Positions 18,272 through 27,168 of a stretch of 64,000 bases of DNA are shown piece after piece. The position numbers and the translations under genes are program-made. Position 1 is the first letter of the stretch; each line of letters opens with the position of its first letter. Origin of the DNA: Nocardiopsis alba DSM 43377 (GTDB lineage: Bacteria; Actinomycetota; Actinomycetes; Streptosporangiales; Streptosporangiaceae); the NCBI RefSeq assembly GCF_000341225.1, contig NZ_ANAC01000018.1, positions 124,001 through 188,000 of the forward strand. The letters are read 5' to 3'. A model generated the notes under the pieces. The model ran no database searches. It saw nothing but the letters and a program-made list of their open reading frames with translations, and was not told the origin of the DNA.

Positions 18272-19048
18272 TTGTCCACGTCATGGCCGAAAAGGTTGAT
18301 CAGCCCGAGCGGGCTCGCCTTCGCCGTCCTCTGTTTCCTTTTCCCCTTCTTCTCCCTTTCCTGTAGTGGTATGGCCGGCGATCTCCGGATCACGTACAGC
18401 GGAATGTCACTGACCTTCGGCGGAACCCCCTCGCTCGACGGCAGTCTCGCCTCCCAGTTGGGGAGTGGCGACCTCGAAGATCTGCGCGTGGACGCGAACC
18501 CGCTGCTCCTGGTCTCGCTGGTGTCCCTGCTGGTCGGGGTCGGGTTGAGCGTCGGACTCCCGAACCCCCTGGCCAGAAGCATCGGAGCCCTGGCCTCGGG
18601 AGGTCTCGCCCTGGTGACCGCGGGGGTGAACCAGATCGTCATGGCCTCCTCCGCCGAGGAGGAGATCGCATCCGCCTCGGGCGGGCAGGTCGCGTACGCC
18701 GACATCCAGACATCCTCGGGGGTCGGGATCGTACTGTTGTCGTTCGTCCTGATCGCGGTGATGGTCTGGGCGGTGGTCGACCTCGTGCTCACACGGCGCG
18801 GCCCGGTCCCCGGCGGCGGTGCCCAGGGCGGCCCGCCCCAGGGGCCCTTCCCTCCTCCCCCCGGGCCGCCGGGCCGGGGCGGGTCGCCCTCCTTCGGTCC
18901 TCCGCCTCCGGGAACGGGCGGTCCTCGACCCCCGCAAGGACCTCCGGGGCAGCCTGGAGCTCCGTGGGGGCCCGCCGGACCTCCTCAGGGGCCCCGAGGC
19001 GGACCGCACGGCCCCCAGGGCCCCCAGGGTCCCGCCGGGCCGCGCTGA
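18272..19048 (+). CDS. Membrane protein with Gly/Pro-rich tail, unknown
   Basis: About 258 residues if TTG 18272 is the start (GAGAGGA upstream); in-frame ATG 18236 and GTG codons are alternatives. After a short basic start comes a membrane segment (GLAFAVLCFLFPFFSLSC), an outer loop starting DLRITYSGMSLTFGGTP, two central membrane segments (LLLVSLVSLLVGVGLSVGL and IGALASGGLALVTAGV) and a fourth (GIVLLSFVLIAVMVWAVVDLVL). The last 85 residues are built almost only of Gly, Pro and Arg, with collagen-like GPQGPQGPAGP at the very end, a low-complexity cytoplasmic tail. No family is recognised. A strong terminator follows at 19083. Confidence 0.6.
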   Translation: MSTSWPKRLISPSGLAFAVLCFLFPFFSLSCSGMAGDLRITYSGMSLTFGGTPSLDGSLASQLGSGDLEDLRVDANPLLLVSLVSLLVGVGLSVGLPNPLARSIGALASGGLALVTAGVNQIVMASSAEEEIASASGGQVAYADIQTSSGVGIVLLSFVLIAVMVWAVVDLVLTRRGPVPGGGAQGGPPQGPFPPPPGPPGRGGSPSFGPPPPGTGGPRPPQGPPGQPGAPWGPAGPPQGPRGGPHGPQGPQGPAGPR

Positions 19049-19082
19049 GCGGCGTCCGCGACCCCGAACCGTCCGAACGTGA

Positions 19083-19118
19083 AAGGGGCGGGTCGCCGAT
19101 CACGGCGGCCCGCCCCTT
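19083..19118. terminator. Bidirectional hairpin terminator
   Basis: AAGGGGCGGG and CCCGCCCCTT pair over 10 bp, then CGCCG/CGGCG over 5 bp after one mismatch, with loop ATCA. It lies between the convergent ends of the 18272 gene and the acyltransferase gene and ends in TT on one strand and AA on the other. Confidence 0.8.
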
Positions 19119-19135
19119 CGTCCGTCCTCCCCGGG

Positions 19136-21244
19136 TCAGGGGAGAGGGCCTCCGGGCGTTCCGGCCAGGGCCTCGTCCATCCGTTCGCCGAGATCGTCGG
19201 CGAGCAGGCGCGAGTACGTCCTGGTGATGTGGTGGGAGTCCCGGTAGACCACCACGTTCCCGACGACGGCGGGGCAGGCGTCCTCCACGCAGAACCGGTC
19301 GGTGAGGTCGACGAGTTCGGCCCCGTCCACCCGTTCCGCGGCCTCCTTCTGCGGGTCCTCCGGTTCCAGGGCCTCCTCGAGGGAACGGTCGCAGGTCGAG
19401 AGGTCCTCGGTGTTCGCGGCGAGGCACTCCAACACGTTCGACTCCGTCCGAGGGGTGTCGCGCACCGCGATGACGGGGATCCCCTCCCGGGTCACCTCGC
19501 TCCACAGCTCCGCCATCCCCTCCGACATCGCCTGGCGGGACTCCTCCGCTCCCGCGTCCCCGAGCCCGTACGGCGAGCCCTTCGCCGAGGAGCTCGTGAA
19601 CACCAGATCGGCGTCCATCTCGACCACCTCGTCGACCACCGCCCGATTCCAGTCCATGCACTCCTCGTAGGCGCCGCCCTCCTTACCGACCATCACCCCG
19701 GTGAAGGCGCACGCGGACTTGCTGAAGACGACCAGACGCCAATCGCGCTGTTCGGCCAGCTCCTCCAAGGCGGGGAACCAGTGCGCGCTGTGGGAGTCCC
19801 CGGTGATCACGACCGTCGCCTCGGGGTCGTCGGAACCGTACGAGCACCAATCGGAGGGGTCGTCCTCGTCGAACCCGGCCTGACAGCCGTCGTCGTAGGT
19901 ACGGGGCATGTCGTCCTCGGCGTCGATGGGGGACGGGTAGATCATCGCTCCGGAGGAGACCTCCGAGGAACCGATCGCACCCGGTCCCAGGTGCACGGCA
20001 GGGTCGAATTCGACCGTGCGGATCCGTTCGGTGCGGAACCACGCCACCGCCGCCACCAGCGCCACCGTCAGCATTCCGGTCACCGCCACGAGCAGGGCCG
20101 CGCGTCCGGTCCGGATCAGCCCTCGCCGGGCCACCGGGTCCTCCACGCACACCTTGGTCGCCCACGCGGACAGGATCGAGAGCGTGGCGGCCACGATCAT
20201 GCCGAGCGGTCCGAGGGAGTCCCGCTCCAGCAGGACCAGGGCGAAGATGATGATCGGCCAGTGCCACAGGTAGAGGGCGTAGGAGACGTCGCCGAGGAAG
20301 CGGGCGGGCCCGGTGCTCAGCAACCTCGAGGCGGCGGGGCCGGAAGGGCGCTCCGCGGCGATCACGGCCGCGGAGCCCAGCACCGGTAGCAGCGCGGTGT
20401 AACCGGGGAAGGGGGTCCCGGAGTCGTAGAGCAGGGCGGAGGCCACGATCGCGGCCAGCCCGATCCAGCCCAGGGGGAGGCGCACCGCGTTCGGGAGCGA
20501 GCCCCGGGCCATCAGGACCGCGAGCAGTCCCCCCGTCGCCAACTCCCAGGCACGGGTGAACGGCATGAAGTACGCGGACGGGGCATCGGAGGCGGTCGCC
20601 AGGATCGAGTGCACGAGGGAGACCACGAACACCGAGGCCAGGACCGTCACCAGGGTCCCGGTGCCGGCCCGCCACCGGCGCGCGGCCAGCCCCCAGAGCA
20701 GGAACAACAGGGGCCACACCAGGTAGAACTGTTCCTCCACCGACAGCGACCAGAAGTGCTGGACCGGGCTCGGCGGCGTCTCCGCGGCCAGGTAGTCCAG
20801 GGCCTGGTCCGCCAGGTACAGGTTCTCCACGTAGAAGGCCGAGGCGGCCAGTTGCCAGGCCGTGTCGCCCAGGCGGGTCACCGGCAGCACCACCAGCGAC
20901 ACGGCACCGGTGACCAGGAGGACCACCGTCGCCGCGGGCAGCAGACGGCGCACCCTCCGTACGTAGAACCCCGAGAGCGACACCCTCCCGTTCCGCTCGA
21001 CCTCGCGCAGCAACAGCGAGGTGATGAGGAATCCGGAGATCACGAAGAACACGTCGACGCCCACGTAGCCGCCGGGTATCAGCCCCGGTGACAGGTGGTA
21101 GACGAGCACGAGCATCACGGCGAGGGCCCGCAGGCCCTGGACCTCGGGACGGAATCGGGTCGAAGCGCGCGCGGAGGCCCCACCGACCGATGGCCGGCCG
21201 CCCGGAGGGACGGAGGGCTGCGCTGGAAGAGCGGGTGGTCGCAT
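19136..21244 (-). CDS. OafA/YrhL-type acyltransferase with C-terminal SGNH domain
   Basis: 702-residue integral membrane acyltransferase that probably O-acetylates a surface glycan. Residues 30-380 are the acyltransferase-3 domain: FRPEVQGLRALAVMLVLVYHL with the conserved Arg and His, GGYVGVDVFFVISGFLI and HFWSLSVEEQFYLVWPLL, about ten membrane segments. The C-terminal third is an extracytoplasmic SGNH hydrolase-like domain: TVVITGDSHSAHWFPAL carries the GDSH nucleophile block, and YRDSHHIT near the end supplies the Asp-X-X-His pair. This two-domain layout is that of OafA-like enzymes. I chose ATG 21244 (MRPPALPAQP); no strong ribosome site is seen and the frame is open further upstream, so the start is uncertain. 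Confidence 0.88.
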   Translation of the reverse strand: MRPPALPAQPSVPPGGRPSVGGASARASTRFRPEVQGLRALAVMLVLVYHLSPGLIPGGYVGVDVFFVISGFLITSLLLREVERNGRVSLSGFYVRRVRRLLPAATVVLLVTGAVSLVVLPVTRLGDTAWQLAASAFYVENLYLADQALDYLAAETPPSPVQHFWSLSVEEQFYLVWPLLFLLWGLAARRWRAGTGTLVTVLASVFVVSLVHSILATASDAPSAYFMPFTRAWELATGGLLAVLMARGSLPNAVRLPLGWIGLAAIVASALLYDSGTPFPGYTALLPVLGSAAVIAAERPSGPAASRLLSTGPARFLGDVSYALYLWHWPIIIFALVLLERDSLGPLGMIVAATLSILSAWATKVCVEDPVARRGLIRTGRAALLVAVTGMLTVALVAAVAWFRTERIRTVEFDPAVHLGPGAIGSSEVSSGAMIYPSPIDAEDDMPRTYDDGCQAGFDEDDPSDWCSYGSDDPEATVVITGDSHSAHWFPALEELAEQRDWRLVVFSKSACAFTGVMVGKEGGAYEECMDWNRAVVDEVVEMDADLVFTSSSAKGSPYGLGDAGAEESRQAMSEGMAELWSEVTREGIPVIAVRDTPRTESNVLECLAANTEDLSTCDRSLEEALEPEDPQKEAAERVDGAELVDLTDRFCVEDACPAVVGNVVVYRDSHHITRTYSRLLADDLGERMDEALAGTPGGPLP

Positions 21245-21503
21245 TCGGCCATGGTGACCCTCTCTCGAGGACCGGAGAAGACGACACGACAAGGCTTCAG
21301 CCACTGTTTCCCGACTCGTTGACCCTGTGTGGAGCGGTCCTGACACCCCCGTCATCGAAGCGTTCGTTCCTTTCCCGACAGGAGGAAAAAGCGGGCGAGC
21401 GGGTACGGAGTCGACGTCGGTGGCGCGGGCACGCCGGTTCTCGGGCAGACTGGCTAGTGGACCTTCCCCCGCCCGCAGCCCCTGCCCCGCTCGAGGAGAC
21501 CCC

Positions 21504-22574
21504 GTGGCCACCTTCGCCCGCACGCGCCTCCTTGTACTCATCGTGGTACTGATCGTCCCCGCGGTGCTGTTCCCGCTGGTCGGGGTGTGGACCTTCGTGT
21601 GGCTGCCGGTGGCCCTGATGCTCCTCGGTGTCTCCCTGGCGCGGCCCGAGACGTTGGAGCGGATCGCCGGGCGTGTGGCGGACCTGTCGAGAGGACGAGG
21701 AGGCCGCGCCTCCGGAACGTCGGAGGAGGCGGTCGTGGACACCGACGTGGAGAAGGCGTCCCGGGACCGTTCGGATCAGGGGGACGAGCCCGAACCGGTC
21801 CCCGCGCCGCGTGGAGAGAGCGGGACCCGAGGCGTGCGTCTGCGCCGTACCGAGCTGCCCAGCGCCCTGCCCGACTACGATTTCGTCTTCTCCGCGCGGG
21901 TGCACTGGCGCTGGGCCCGCCGGGTCGACCTGAGATTGCGCGCCCCGGCCGGGCCGGCCTCGTACTCGATCCTGCTGCGCGCTCGCGAGGTGCTCGGCAG
22001 GACGGGGCCCGAGGACCGTGGCCTGGTCGAGGCCGAGCTCGCCGCGTTGTTCGCCGCGGAGTCCCCGATCGCCGAGGGCGTCGTCGAGGTGTGGGCCGAC
22101 GAGATCCGGGTCGAACTGGCCGACGAGGACGAGGAGCGACTGCGCCGCGTCGTCGATCTGCGCAAGGATCGCGCCCTCTGGGAGGCCGAACACGAGGCGG
22201 AACGGGTCCGTCGGACCCTGGCGGCCGATGGCCCCTCGCCCTCGGCGCCGCCGAGGACACCCCGCTATGAGCCCGAGCCCTCCGAGGAGTTGTCCGGGCA
22301 GATCATCGAGCACCTGCCCGATCACGCACCGGCCGGGCCGGGGAGCGGGATCGACGACGAGGGATACGAGAGTTACTGGTGGCCCGCCGAGGACGAGGAG
22401 GACGAGCACGCCATGCAGCAGGACGTGCAGGTCGCCATCCTCCGGGGGCTGATCGACTCGGTCGAGGACGAGGGCGAGCGCGCCGCGTTCGTCCGGGAGC
22501 AGGTGCGCCTGCTGGAGCAGAGCGGTTTCCCGAACGTCGCCGAGCGCATCCTGGCGGTCTACCCCGAACGCTGA
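21504..22574 (+). CDS. Membrane-anchored protein, paralogue of the 46.6-kb gene
   Basis: 356 residues from GTG 21504, preceded by GAGGAG. Two close N-terminal membrane segments (RLLVLIVVLIVPAVLFPL and FVWLPVALMLLGVSLA) lead to a hydrophilic linker and a cytoplasmic domain beginning DYDFVFSARVHWRWA. A stretch of charged helix (EEVWADEI-like region, then LRRVVDLRKDRALWEAEHEAERVRR) follows, an acidic disordered region, and a helical end VQVAILRGLIDSVEDEGERAAF ... LLEQSGFPNVAERIL. The same layout and motifs occur in the third gene of the TIR operon (46591-47753): DYEFVFSADVRWRWV, LLEVWADDVTL, ERLRRIADMRKENNRWE, RVLEQSPLA. No known family; no enzyme motif seen. Confidence 0.7.
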   Translation: MATFARTRLLVLIVVLIVPAVLFPLVGVWTFVWLPVALMLLGVSLARPETLERIAGRVADLSRGRGGRASGTSEEAVVDTDVEKASRDRSDQGDEPEPVPAPRGESGTRGVRLRRTELPSALPDYDFVFSARVHWRWARRVDLRLRAPAGPASYSILLRAREVLGRTGPEDRGLVEAELAALFAAESPIAEGVVEVWADEIRVELADEDEERLRRVVDLRKDRALWEAEHEAERVRRTLAADGPSPSAPPRTPRYEPEPSEELSGQIIEHLPDHAPAGPGSGIDDEGYESYWWPAEDEEDEHAMQQDVQVAILRGLIDSVEDEGERAAFVREQVRLLEQSGFPNVAERILAVYPER

Positions 22575-22591
22575 CCCCGTCGAGGGGGTCA
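22572..22591. terminator. Short hairpin over two convergent stops
   Basis: TGACCCC-gtcgag-GGGGTCA. The left arm contains the TGA of the 21504 gene and the right arm the TGA (as TCA) of the ROK gene, so the stem spans both stops. A weak terminator; no T-run. Confidence 0.5.
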
Positions 22592-23797
22592 GACCCCGCC
22601 GACGCTGGGGGAGTAGGCCGCGTGCAGGACCAGGGTGGCCGCGCCGATGGCGCCGACGTCCTCGCCGATGAGCGAGGGCTCCACCCGGAGGCGGCGCGCC
22701 GAACGGGCGATGGTGCGCTCCGCGACGGCCCGAGCCAGTTTTCGCGCGTAGAGGTCGCCGACCTGGGACATCCCCCAGCCGCCCAGGACCACCATCGGTA
22801 CGTCCATCAGGTTGAGCAGGGTGACGGCGGCCTCTCCCAGCCGTTCTCCGGCGGTTTCGATCACCCGTGAGGCGACCGGGTCCCCGGTGCGGGCCTCACG
22901 GCAGACCTTCCGGTAGGCGGCGACCGTGCGGGCCTGTCCGCGCTCGAAGTCGGCCGCGTCGTCCCCGCGTAGACGCGCGGCCTCGGAGGCGACCGCGTGG
23001 GGGGACACGTAGGTCTCCAGGCAGCCCCGATCGCCACAGGGGCACCACGGGCCCCGAGGGTCGACGGTCACGTGACCGATCTCGGCGGCGTTGGAGGTGC
23101 CGCCCCGATAGACCCGACCGTCCAGCACCAGACCGCCGCCCACACCGGTCCCCACGTACACGAACGCCATGTCCTCGGAGCGCTCGCCCCCGCCGGCCCA
23201 CCGTTCGCCGATGGTCGCCGCCGTGGCGTCGTTGTCGATCACCACCGGTAGTCCGGTGCGCTCGGCCAGCGCCTCGCGCAGCGGTACCGATCTCCAGCCC
23301 GGCAGGTGGGGCGGGGTGACGACCCCGTCGCCTCGGTCTATCGGTCCCGGGACGGCCACCCCCAGCCCCAGGATCCGGTCGGGTGCGGGGGCCCGTGCCA
23401 CGAGGGCGTGGACCGAGCGGGACAGTGCGGCGATGACCCGTTCCGGGCCTTGGGAGGAGGGGGTGCGTCGTCGGGCCCGGACCACCACGCGTCCGGCCAG
23501 GTCGGTGACGACCAGAGTGGTGGACGCGGGGTCGATGTGCATGCCCACCGCGTAGTAGGCGCCGGGGTCGAGGCGCAGCAGGGTGGCGGGTTTGCCCCCG
23601 CGCGAGGTGGCGCGACCGTCCTCCAGGATCAGGCCGTCCTCCAGGAGACGGCGGACGATGTTGGACACGGTCTGAGCCGTCAGTCCGGTCTGCGCGGCCA
23701 GGTCGACCCGGCTGATCCCCTCGGCCCGGCGCACCGCGTCGAGCACCCTGCTCTGGTTGAGGTCTCCCAGCCACAGCAGGTTCGTGCTGGTGCGCAT
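22589..23797 (-). CDS. ROK-family transcriptional repressor
   Basis: 402-residue sugar-responsive regulator divergent from the ABC importer. The N-terminal winged helix (residues 10-65, SRVLDAVRRAEGISRVDLAAQTGLTAQTVSNIVRRLLEDGLI) is followed by a ROK sugar-kinase-like domain with an AVGMHIDPASTTLVVTDLAG phosphate-binding start, the conserved IDNDATAATIGERW and the zinc motif WCPCGDRGCLETYVS. ATG 23797 has GAGAAGG upstream; the longer frame to 23887 lacks such a site. By position and by the shared operator (23891-23913 and 30336-30358) it probably represses the importer and the alpha-mannosidase until an oligosaccharide or its product binds. Effector not shown. Confidence 0.88.
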   Translation of the reverse strand: MRTSTNLLWLGDLNQSRVLDAVRRAEGISRVDLAAQTGLTAQTVSNIVRRLLEDGLILEDGRATSRGGKPATLLRLDPGAYYAVGMHIDPASTTLVVTDLAGRVVVRARRRTPSSQGPERVIAALSRSVHALVARAPAPDRILGLGVAVPGPIDRGDGVVTPPHLPGWRSVPLREALAERTGLPVVIDNDATAATIGERWAGGGERSEDMAFVYVGTGVGGGLVLDGRVYRGGTSNAAEIGHVTVDPRGPWCPCGDRGCLETYVSPHAVASEAARLRGDDAADFERGQARTVAAYRKVCREARTGDPVASRVIETAGERLGEAAVTLLNLMDVPMVVLGGWGMSQVGDLYARKLARAVAERTIARSARRLRVEPSLIGEDVGAIGAATLVLHAAYSPSVGGV

Positions 23798-23890
23798 ACG
23801 TCGCCTTCTCTCCGCCTCACCGGCGGGCGGGGTACGGGGCCCGCCCCGATCACGAGGGTAACCGCCTGTATATCCGACTTGCCCCATTGC

Positions 23891-23913
23891 CTTTATCCAA
23901 GGTTTTGAGTAAG
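23891..23913 (+). promoter_or_regulatory. Putative ROK operator upstream of the ABC operon
   Basis: CTTTATC-N9-GAGTAAG with spacer CAAGGTTTT. The half sites match as an imperfect palindrome (5 of 7). The same 23-bp layout, with a perfect inner palindrome CTTCGTC-N9-GACGAAG and spacer CAAAGTATT, lies in front of the alpha-mannosidase in the same orientation to its gene. The right part contains TTGAGT, a possible -35 box, so binding would block the promoter. Confidence 0.6.
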
Positions 23914-23980
23914 CATGTGATACGGCTCACTGCTTGGGGTCGTCCGGCGTTCCACACCACCGCTGTGCGAGGGGTAGACG

Positions 23981-25345
23981 ATGAGGGGAACTCGACGGAA
24001 CACGATCCGGGCGGCGGCGACCGCCTCACTCCTGACCCTGATCGCCGCGGGCTGCTCCTCCCCGGCCGAACGGGACGAGAACACGGTCCGTATCGCCTAC
24101 CAGAGGTACGGCACCTTCATCGCGATGGACTCGTTGATGAACCGCGTCAAGGAGGAGTTCGAGGCCGACCACCCCGACGTCACCATCGAACTCGTCCCCA
24201 TCGAGGCCCCCGCCGAGGACTACCAGACCCAGGTGAACCTCATGAACGGCTCCCCCGGCGAGGCGCCCGACCTCATCTACGAGGACACCTTCACCATCAA
24301 CCAGGACGCCGACGCCGGGTACCTGGCGCCCTTGGACGAATACTTCGACTCCTGGGAGGACTCCGAGTACTTCGGCGAACAGGAGGCGGAGGCGGTCACC
24401 TCTCTGGACGGGACCCGCTACGGGGTCATGCTCGGAACCGACGTACGAGGCCTGTGGTACCGCTCCGACCTGCTCGAACAGGCCGGAGTCCCGCTTCCCT
24501 GGGAGCCCTCCACCTGGGACGAGGTACTCGACACCGCACGGGCGGTCCGCGCCGAGCACGGAGCGGACGTGGTGCCGCTCAACGTCTACGCGGGCACTCC
24601 GGCGGGGGAGGTCGCCTCCCTCCAGGGCTTCCAGATGCTGCTCGGTGGTACCGAGGACACGCTCTTCGACGAGGACTCGGGACGGTGGGTCGCCGCCGGG
24701 CCCGGGTTCACCGACGCGCTCGAATTCGTGTGGACCCTCTTCGAGGAGGAACTGACCCACGCCCCACAGGACGCGCTGGACGCCAACATCGGCACCGTCA
24801 ACAACGAGGAACGCTTCCCCGCAGGGGATATGGCGATCAGTCTGGAGGGCTCCTGGGCCACCCAATCGTGGATCGAGGAGGCCAACCGGCCCTGGCCCGA
24901 GTGGGAGGAGTACATGGAGTTCGCCCCCATGCCCACCCGAGACGGTCGAGGCGAGGGGGTGACGAGCATGTCCGGAGGCTGGGCCCTGTCCATGGGGGCC
25001 CATGCCACCGACCCCGACCTGGCCTGGGAGGTCATGACCTACGCGCTCGGAAGGGAGAACGCCGTCGGGTTCGCGGTCGAGGGCGGACAGATCCCCGTCC
25101 GCTCCGACGTCGCCGAGGACCCCGGCTTCCTGGAGGGGGCGCCTATGGCCGAACGGTTCGCCGCGCTGGTGGACGTCACCGGTTTCCGTCCCGCCTACAG
25201 CGAGTACCCGAGGGTCTCCCTGGCGATCCAGGAGGCGACGGAGAGCGTGATGCTGGGCGAGACCACCCCGGAGGAGGCCGCGCTGACCTACACGAGGGAG
25301 CTGGAGTCCATCGTGGGTCCCGAGAACGTGACGGACGGATCCTGA
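23981..25345 (+). CDS. Sugar-binding lipoprotein of a CUT1 ABC importer
   Basis: 454-residue extracytoplasmic solute-binding protein. Signal peptide 1-24 with basic start MRGTRRNTIR, hydrophobic core and lipobox-like AAGC (Cys 25, followed by SS), so it is membrane-anchored as a lipoprotein. The mature part has the family-1 binding-protein pattern (TVRIAYQRY, EEFEADHPDVTIELV, APDLIYEDTF, late FPAGDMAISLEGSWATQSW). It heads an importer operon with two permeases; no ATPase gene is present, as usual in actinomycetes where a shared MsiK ATPase energises such importers. The neighbouring GH38 alpha-mannosidase suggests mannose-containing oligosaccharides as ligand; this is inferred from context. 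Confidence 0.9.
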   Translation: MRGTRRNTIRAAATASLLTLIAAGCSSPAERDENTVRIAYQRYGTFIAMDSLMNRVKEEFEADHPDVTIELVPIEAPAEDYQTQVNLMNGSPGEAPDLIYEDTFTINQDADAGYLAPLDEYFDSWEDSEYFGEQEAEAVTSLDGTRYGVMLGTDVRGLWYRSDLLEQAGVPLPWEPSTWDEVLDTARAVRAEHGADVVPLNVYAGTPAGEVASLQGFQMLLGGTEDTLFDEDSGRWVAAGPGFTDALEFVWTLFEEELTHAPQDALDANIGTVNNEERFPAGDMAISLEGSWATQSWIEEANRPWPEWEEYMEFAPMPTRDGRGEGVTSMSGGWALSMGAHATDPDLAWEVMTYALGRENAVGFAVEGGQIPVRSDVAEDPGFLEGAPMAERFAALVDVTGFRPAYSEYPRVSLAIQEATESVMLGETTPEEAALTYTRELESIVGPENVTDGS

Positions 25346-25348
25346 CCG

Positions 25349-26299
25349 GTGGGCGCCTCCGGTGACCTGGAGCGAGGAGGAGGGGACCTCTCCCGACCTC
25401 GCGCCGAACGCTCCGGAGGGCCGGGGCGGACCTGGTCGAGGGCGGCCCGTTGGGCCGTCCCGATGGGCCCCGCCCTGTTCCTCCTGCTGGCCTTCTTCGC
25501 CGGTCCCATCCTGTGGACCGTGTGGGCCTCGCTGACCGACGCCGCTCTGACCGGGGCCCGCGCGGCGCGGACCGACTTCGTCGGCGTCGCCAACTTCGAA
25601 CGCCTGCTCACCGACGTCCGCTTCCGCGACGCCACGATCCTCACCGCCCTCTTCCTGATCGGAAGCGTGTTCGGGCAGACCGTGCTGGGCCTGGTCCTGG
25701 CCCTGCTCACGCGCGCCCGCCACGGGGCGGTCAGGGCCGCGGTCGGCGCGATCGTCGTCGGGGCGTGGGTGGTCCCCGAGGTCGTGGCCGGGTTCGTCTG
25801 GTACGCGTTCCTGGAACGGGAGGGGACCCTCAACGCGGTCCTGGGGTTCCTCGGGGCGGGAGAGCAGAACTGGCTGTTCACCGCGCCCCTGCTCGCCGTG
25901 ATCCTGGCCAATGTCTGGAAGGGCACCGCCTTCTCGATGATGACCTACTCCGCGGGGCTGTCCGAGGTGCCCGACGACCTCGAGGAGGCCGCTCGGGTGG
26001 ACGGCGCCTCTCCCTTCCAGGTGCTGTGGCACGTGGTGCTGCCGCTGCTGCGCCGCACCCTGGCCACCACCCTGTTGCTCATCACCCTCCAGACCGTCCA
26101 GGTGTTCACGCTGATCTTCGTGATGACCTCGGGCGGTCCCGGCGCCCGCAGCACGACATTGCCGCTGCTGATGTACCAGGAGGCTCTGCGCATGGGCGAT
26201 CTCGGCTACGGCACCGCCATCGCCCTGGCGCTCCTGGTCGTCGCGGGCCTGTTCTCGATCGTCTACGTGCGCATGCTCGGTAAGGAGGAGCGGCGATGA
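25349..26299 (+). CDS. Sugar ABC permease, MalF type
   Basis: 316-residue CUT1-type inner-membrane permease. Six membrane segments are visible, the first at about 38-60 (VPMGPALFLLLAFFAGPILWTVW). The EAA loop that docks the ATPase is EEAARVDGASPFQVLWHVVLP. GTG 25349 is 3 bp past the binding-protein stop, so translation is coupled; the first 35 residues are a hydrophilic Arg/Gly leader. The gene ends in an ATGA overlap with the second permease. Confidence 0.9.
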   Translation: MGASGDLERGGGDLSRPRAERSGGPGRTWSRAARWAVPMGPALFLLLAFFAGPILWTVWASLTDAALTGARAARTDFVGVANFERLLTDVRFRDATILTALFLIGSVFGQTVLGLVLALLTRARHGAVRAAVGAIVVGAWVVPEVVAGFVWYAFLEREGTLNAVLGFLGAGEQNWLFTAPLLAVILANVWKGTAFSMMTYSAGLSEVPDDLEEAARVDGASPFQVLWHVVLPLLRRTLATTLLLITLQTVQVFTLIFVMTSGGPGARSTTLPLLMYQEALRMGDLGYGTAIALALLVVAGLFSIVYVRMLGKEERR

Positions 26300-27168
26300 A
26301 CCGGACACGGAGGACCCGTCGCGGGGCGCGCATGGTGGTCAGCGCCCCGAGCCGGGTGGCCGGAGGCCTGCTCGCCCATCTTCTCCTGGGGCTGCTGGCC
26401 GTGCTGTTCCTGACCCCGACCCTGTGGATGGTGTTCGCCGCCGTCGACTCCGAGCCCTCGCTGAGGGCGGGACCGCCGACCTCGCTCACACTCGACCACT
26501 TCACCGCGATCATGACCGAGGAGATCGTCTATCGGCCGCTCTGGAACAGCCTCCTCACCTGTGGGGGAGCGGCCCTGATCACCATGGTCTGCTCGGTCCT
26601 GGCCGCCTACCCGCTGTCCAGGTACAACCTGCGGTTCCGGAGACCGTTCCTGTACACGGTCCTGTTCGCGACCGGCCTGCCCATCACCGCCATCATGGTC
26701 CCCGTCTACGGGATGTTCGTACAGGTCGGTCTCCTCGACTCGCTGATCGCCACCACCCTGTTCCTGGCCGCGAGCACCCTGCCGTTCGGGATCTGGCTCA
26801 CCAAGAACTTCATCGACGGCATCCCCATCGCCCTGGAGGAGGCCGCCTGGGTGGACGGGGCCTCCGCCTGGCAGTCCCTGCGTCACCTCGTGGCACCGCT
26901 GCTGGCGCCGGGCCTGGCGGTGGTCGGGATCTTCACCCTGGTCACCACCTGGGGCAACTTCTTCGTCCCCTTCATCCTGCTCAGCAGCCCGGAGAAGATG
27001 CCCGCCGCGGTGCGGGTGTTCACCTTCTTCGGCCAGTACGGAAGCGTGCGCTACGGAGAGCTCGCCGCCTACTCCCTGCTCTACACGCTCCCGGTCGTGG
27101 CGCTGTACATGGCGGTCTCCCGCGCCATGGGCGGTCGCTTCGCCCTCGGCGGCGCGATGAAGGGCTAG
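26296..27168 (+). CDS. Sugar ABC permease, MalG type
   Basis: 290-residue partner permease. Six membrane segments, the first near 20-45 (LLAHLLLGLLAVLFLTPTLWMVF), the EAA loop EEAAWVDGASAWQSLRHLVAP, and the MalG-type C-terminal pair of helices. Starts in the ATGA overlap at 26296. Its TAG shares CTAG (27165-27168) with the stop of the convergent alpha-mannosidase gene, leaving no space for a terminator between the two transcripts. Confidence 0.9.
   Translation: MNRTRRTRRGARMVVSAPSRVAGGLLAHLLLGLLAVLFLTPTLWMVFAAVDSEPSLRAGPPTSLTLDHFTAIMTEEIVYRPLWNSLLTCGGAALITMVCSVLAAYPLSRYNLRFRRPFLYTVLFATGLPITAIMVPVYGMFVQVGLLDSLIATTLFLAASTLPFGIWLTKNFIDGIPIALEEAAWVDGASAWQSLRHLVAPLLAPGLAVVGIFTLVTTWGNFFVPFILLSSPEKMPAAVRVFTFFGQYGSVRYGELAAYSLLYTLPVVALYMAVSRAMGGRFALGGAMKG

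Noticed and set aside
24026-26308. A 760-codon minus-strand frame over the ABC operon
   Set aside because: Antisense to clear binding-protein and permease genes; composition artefact.
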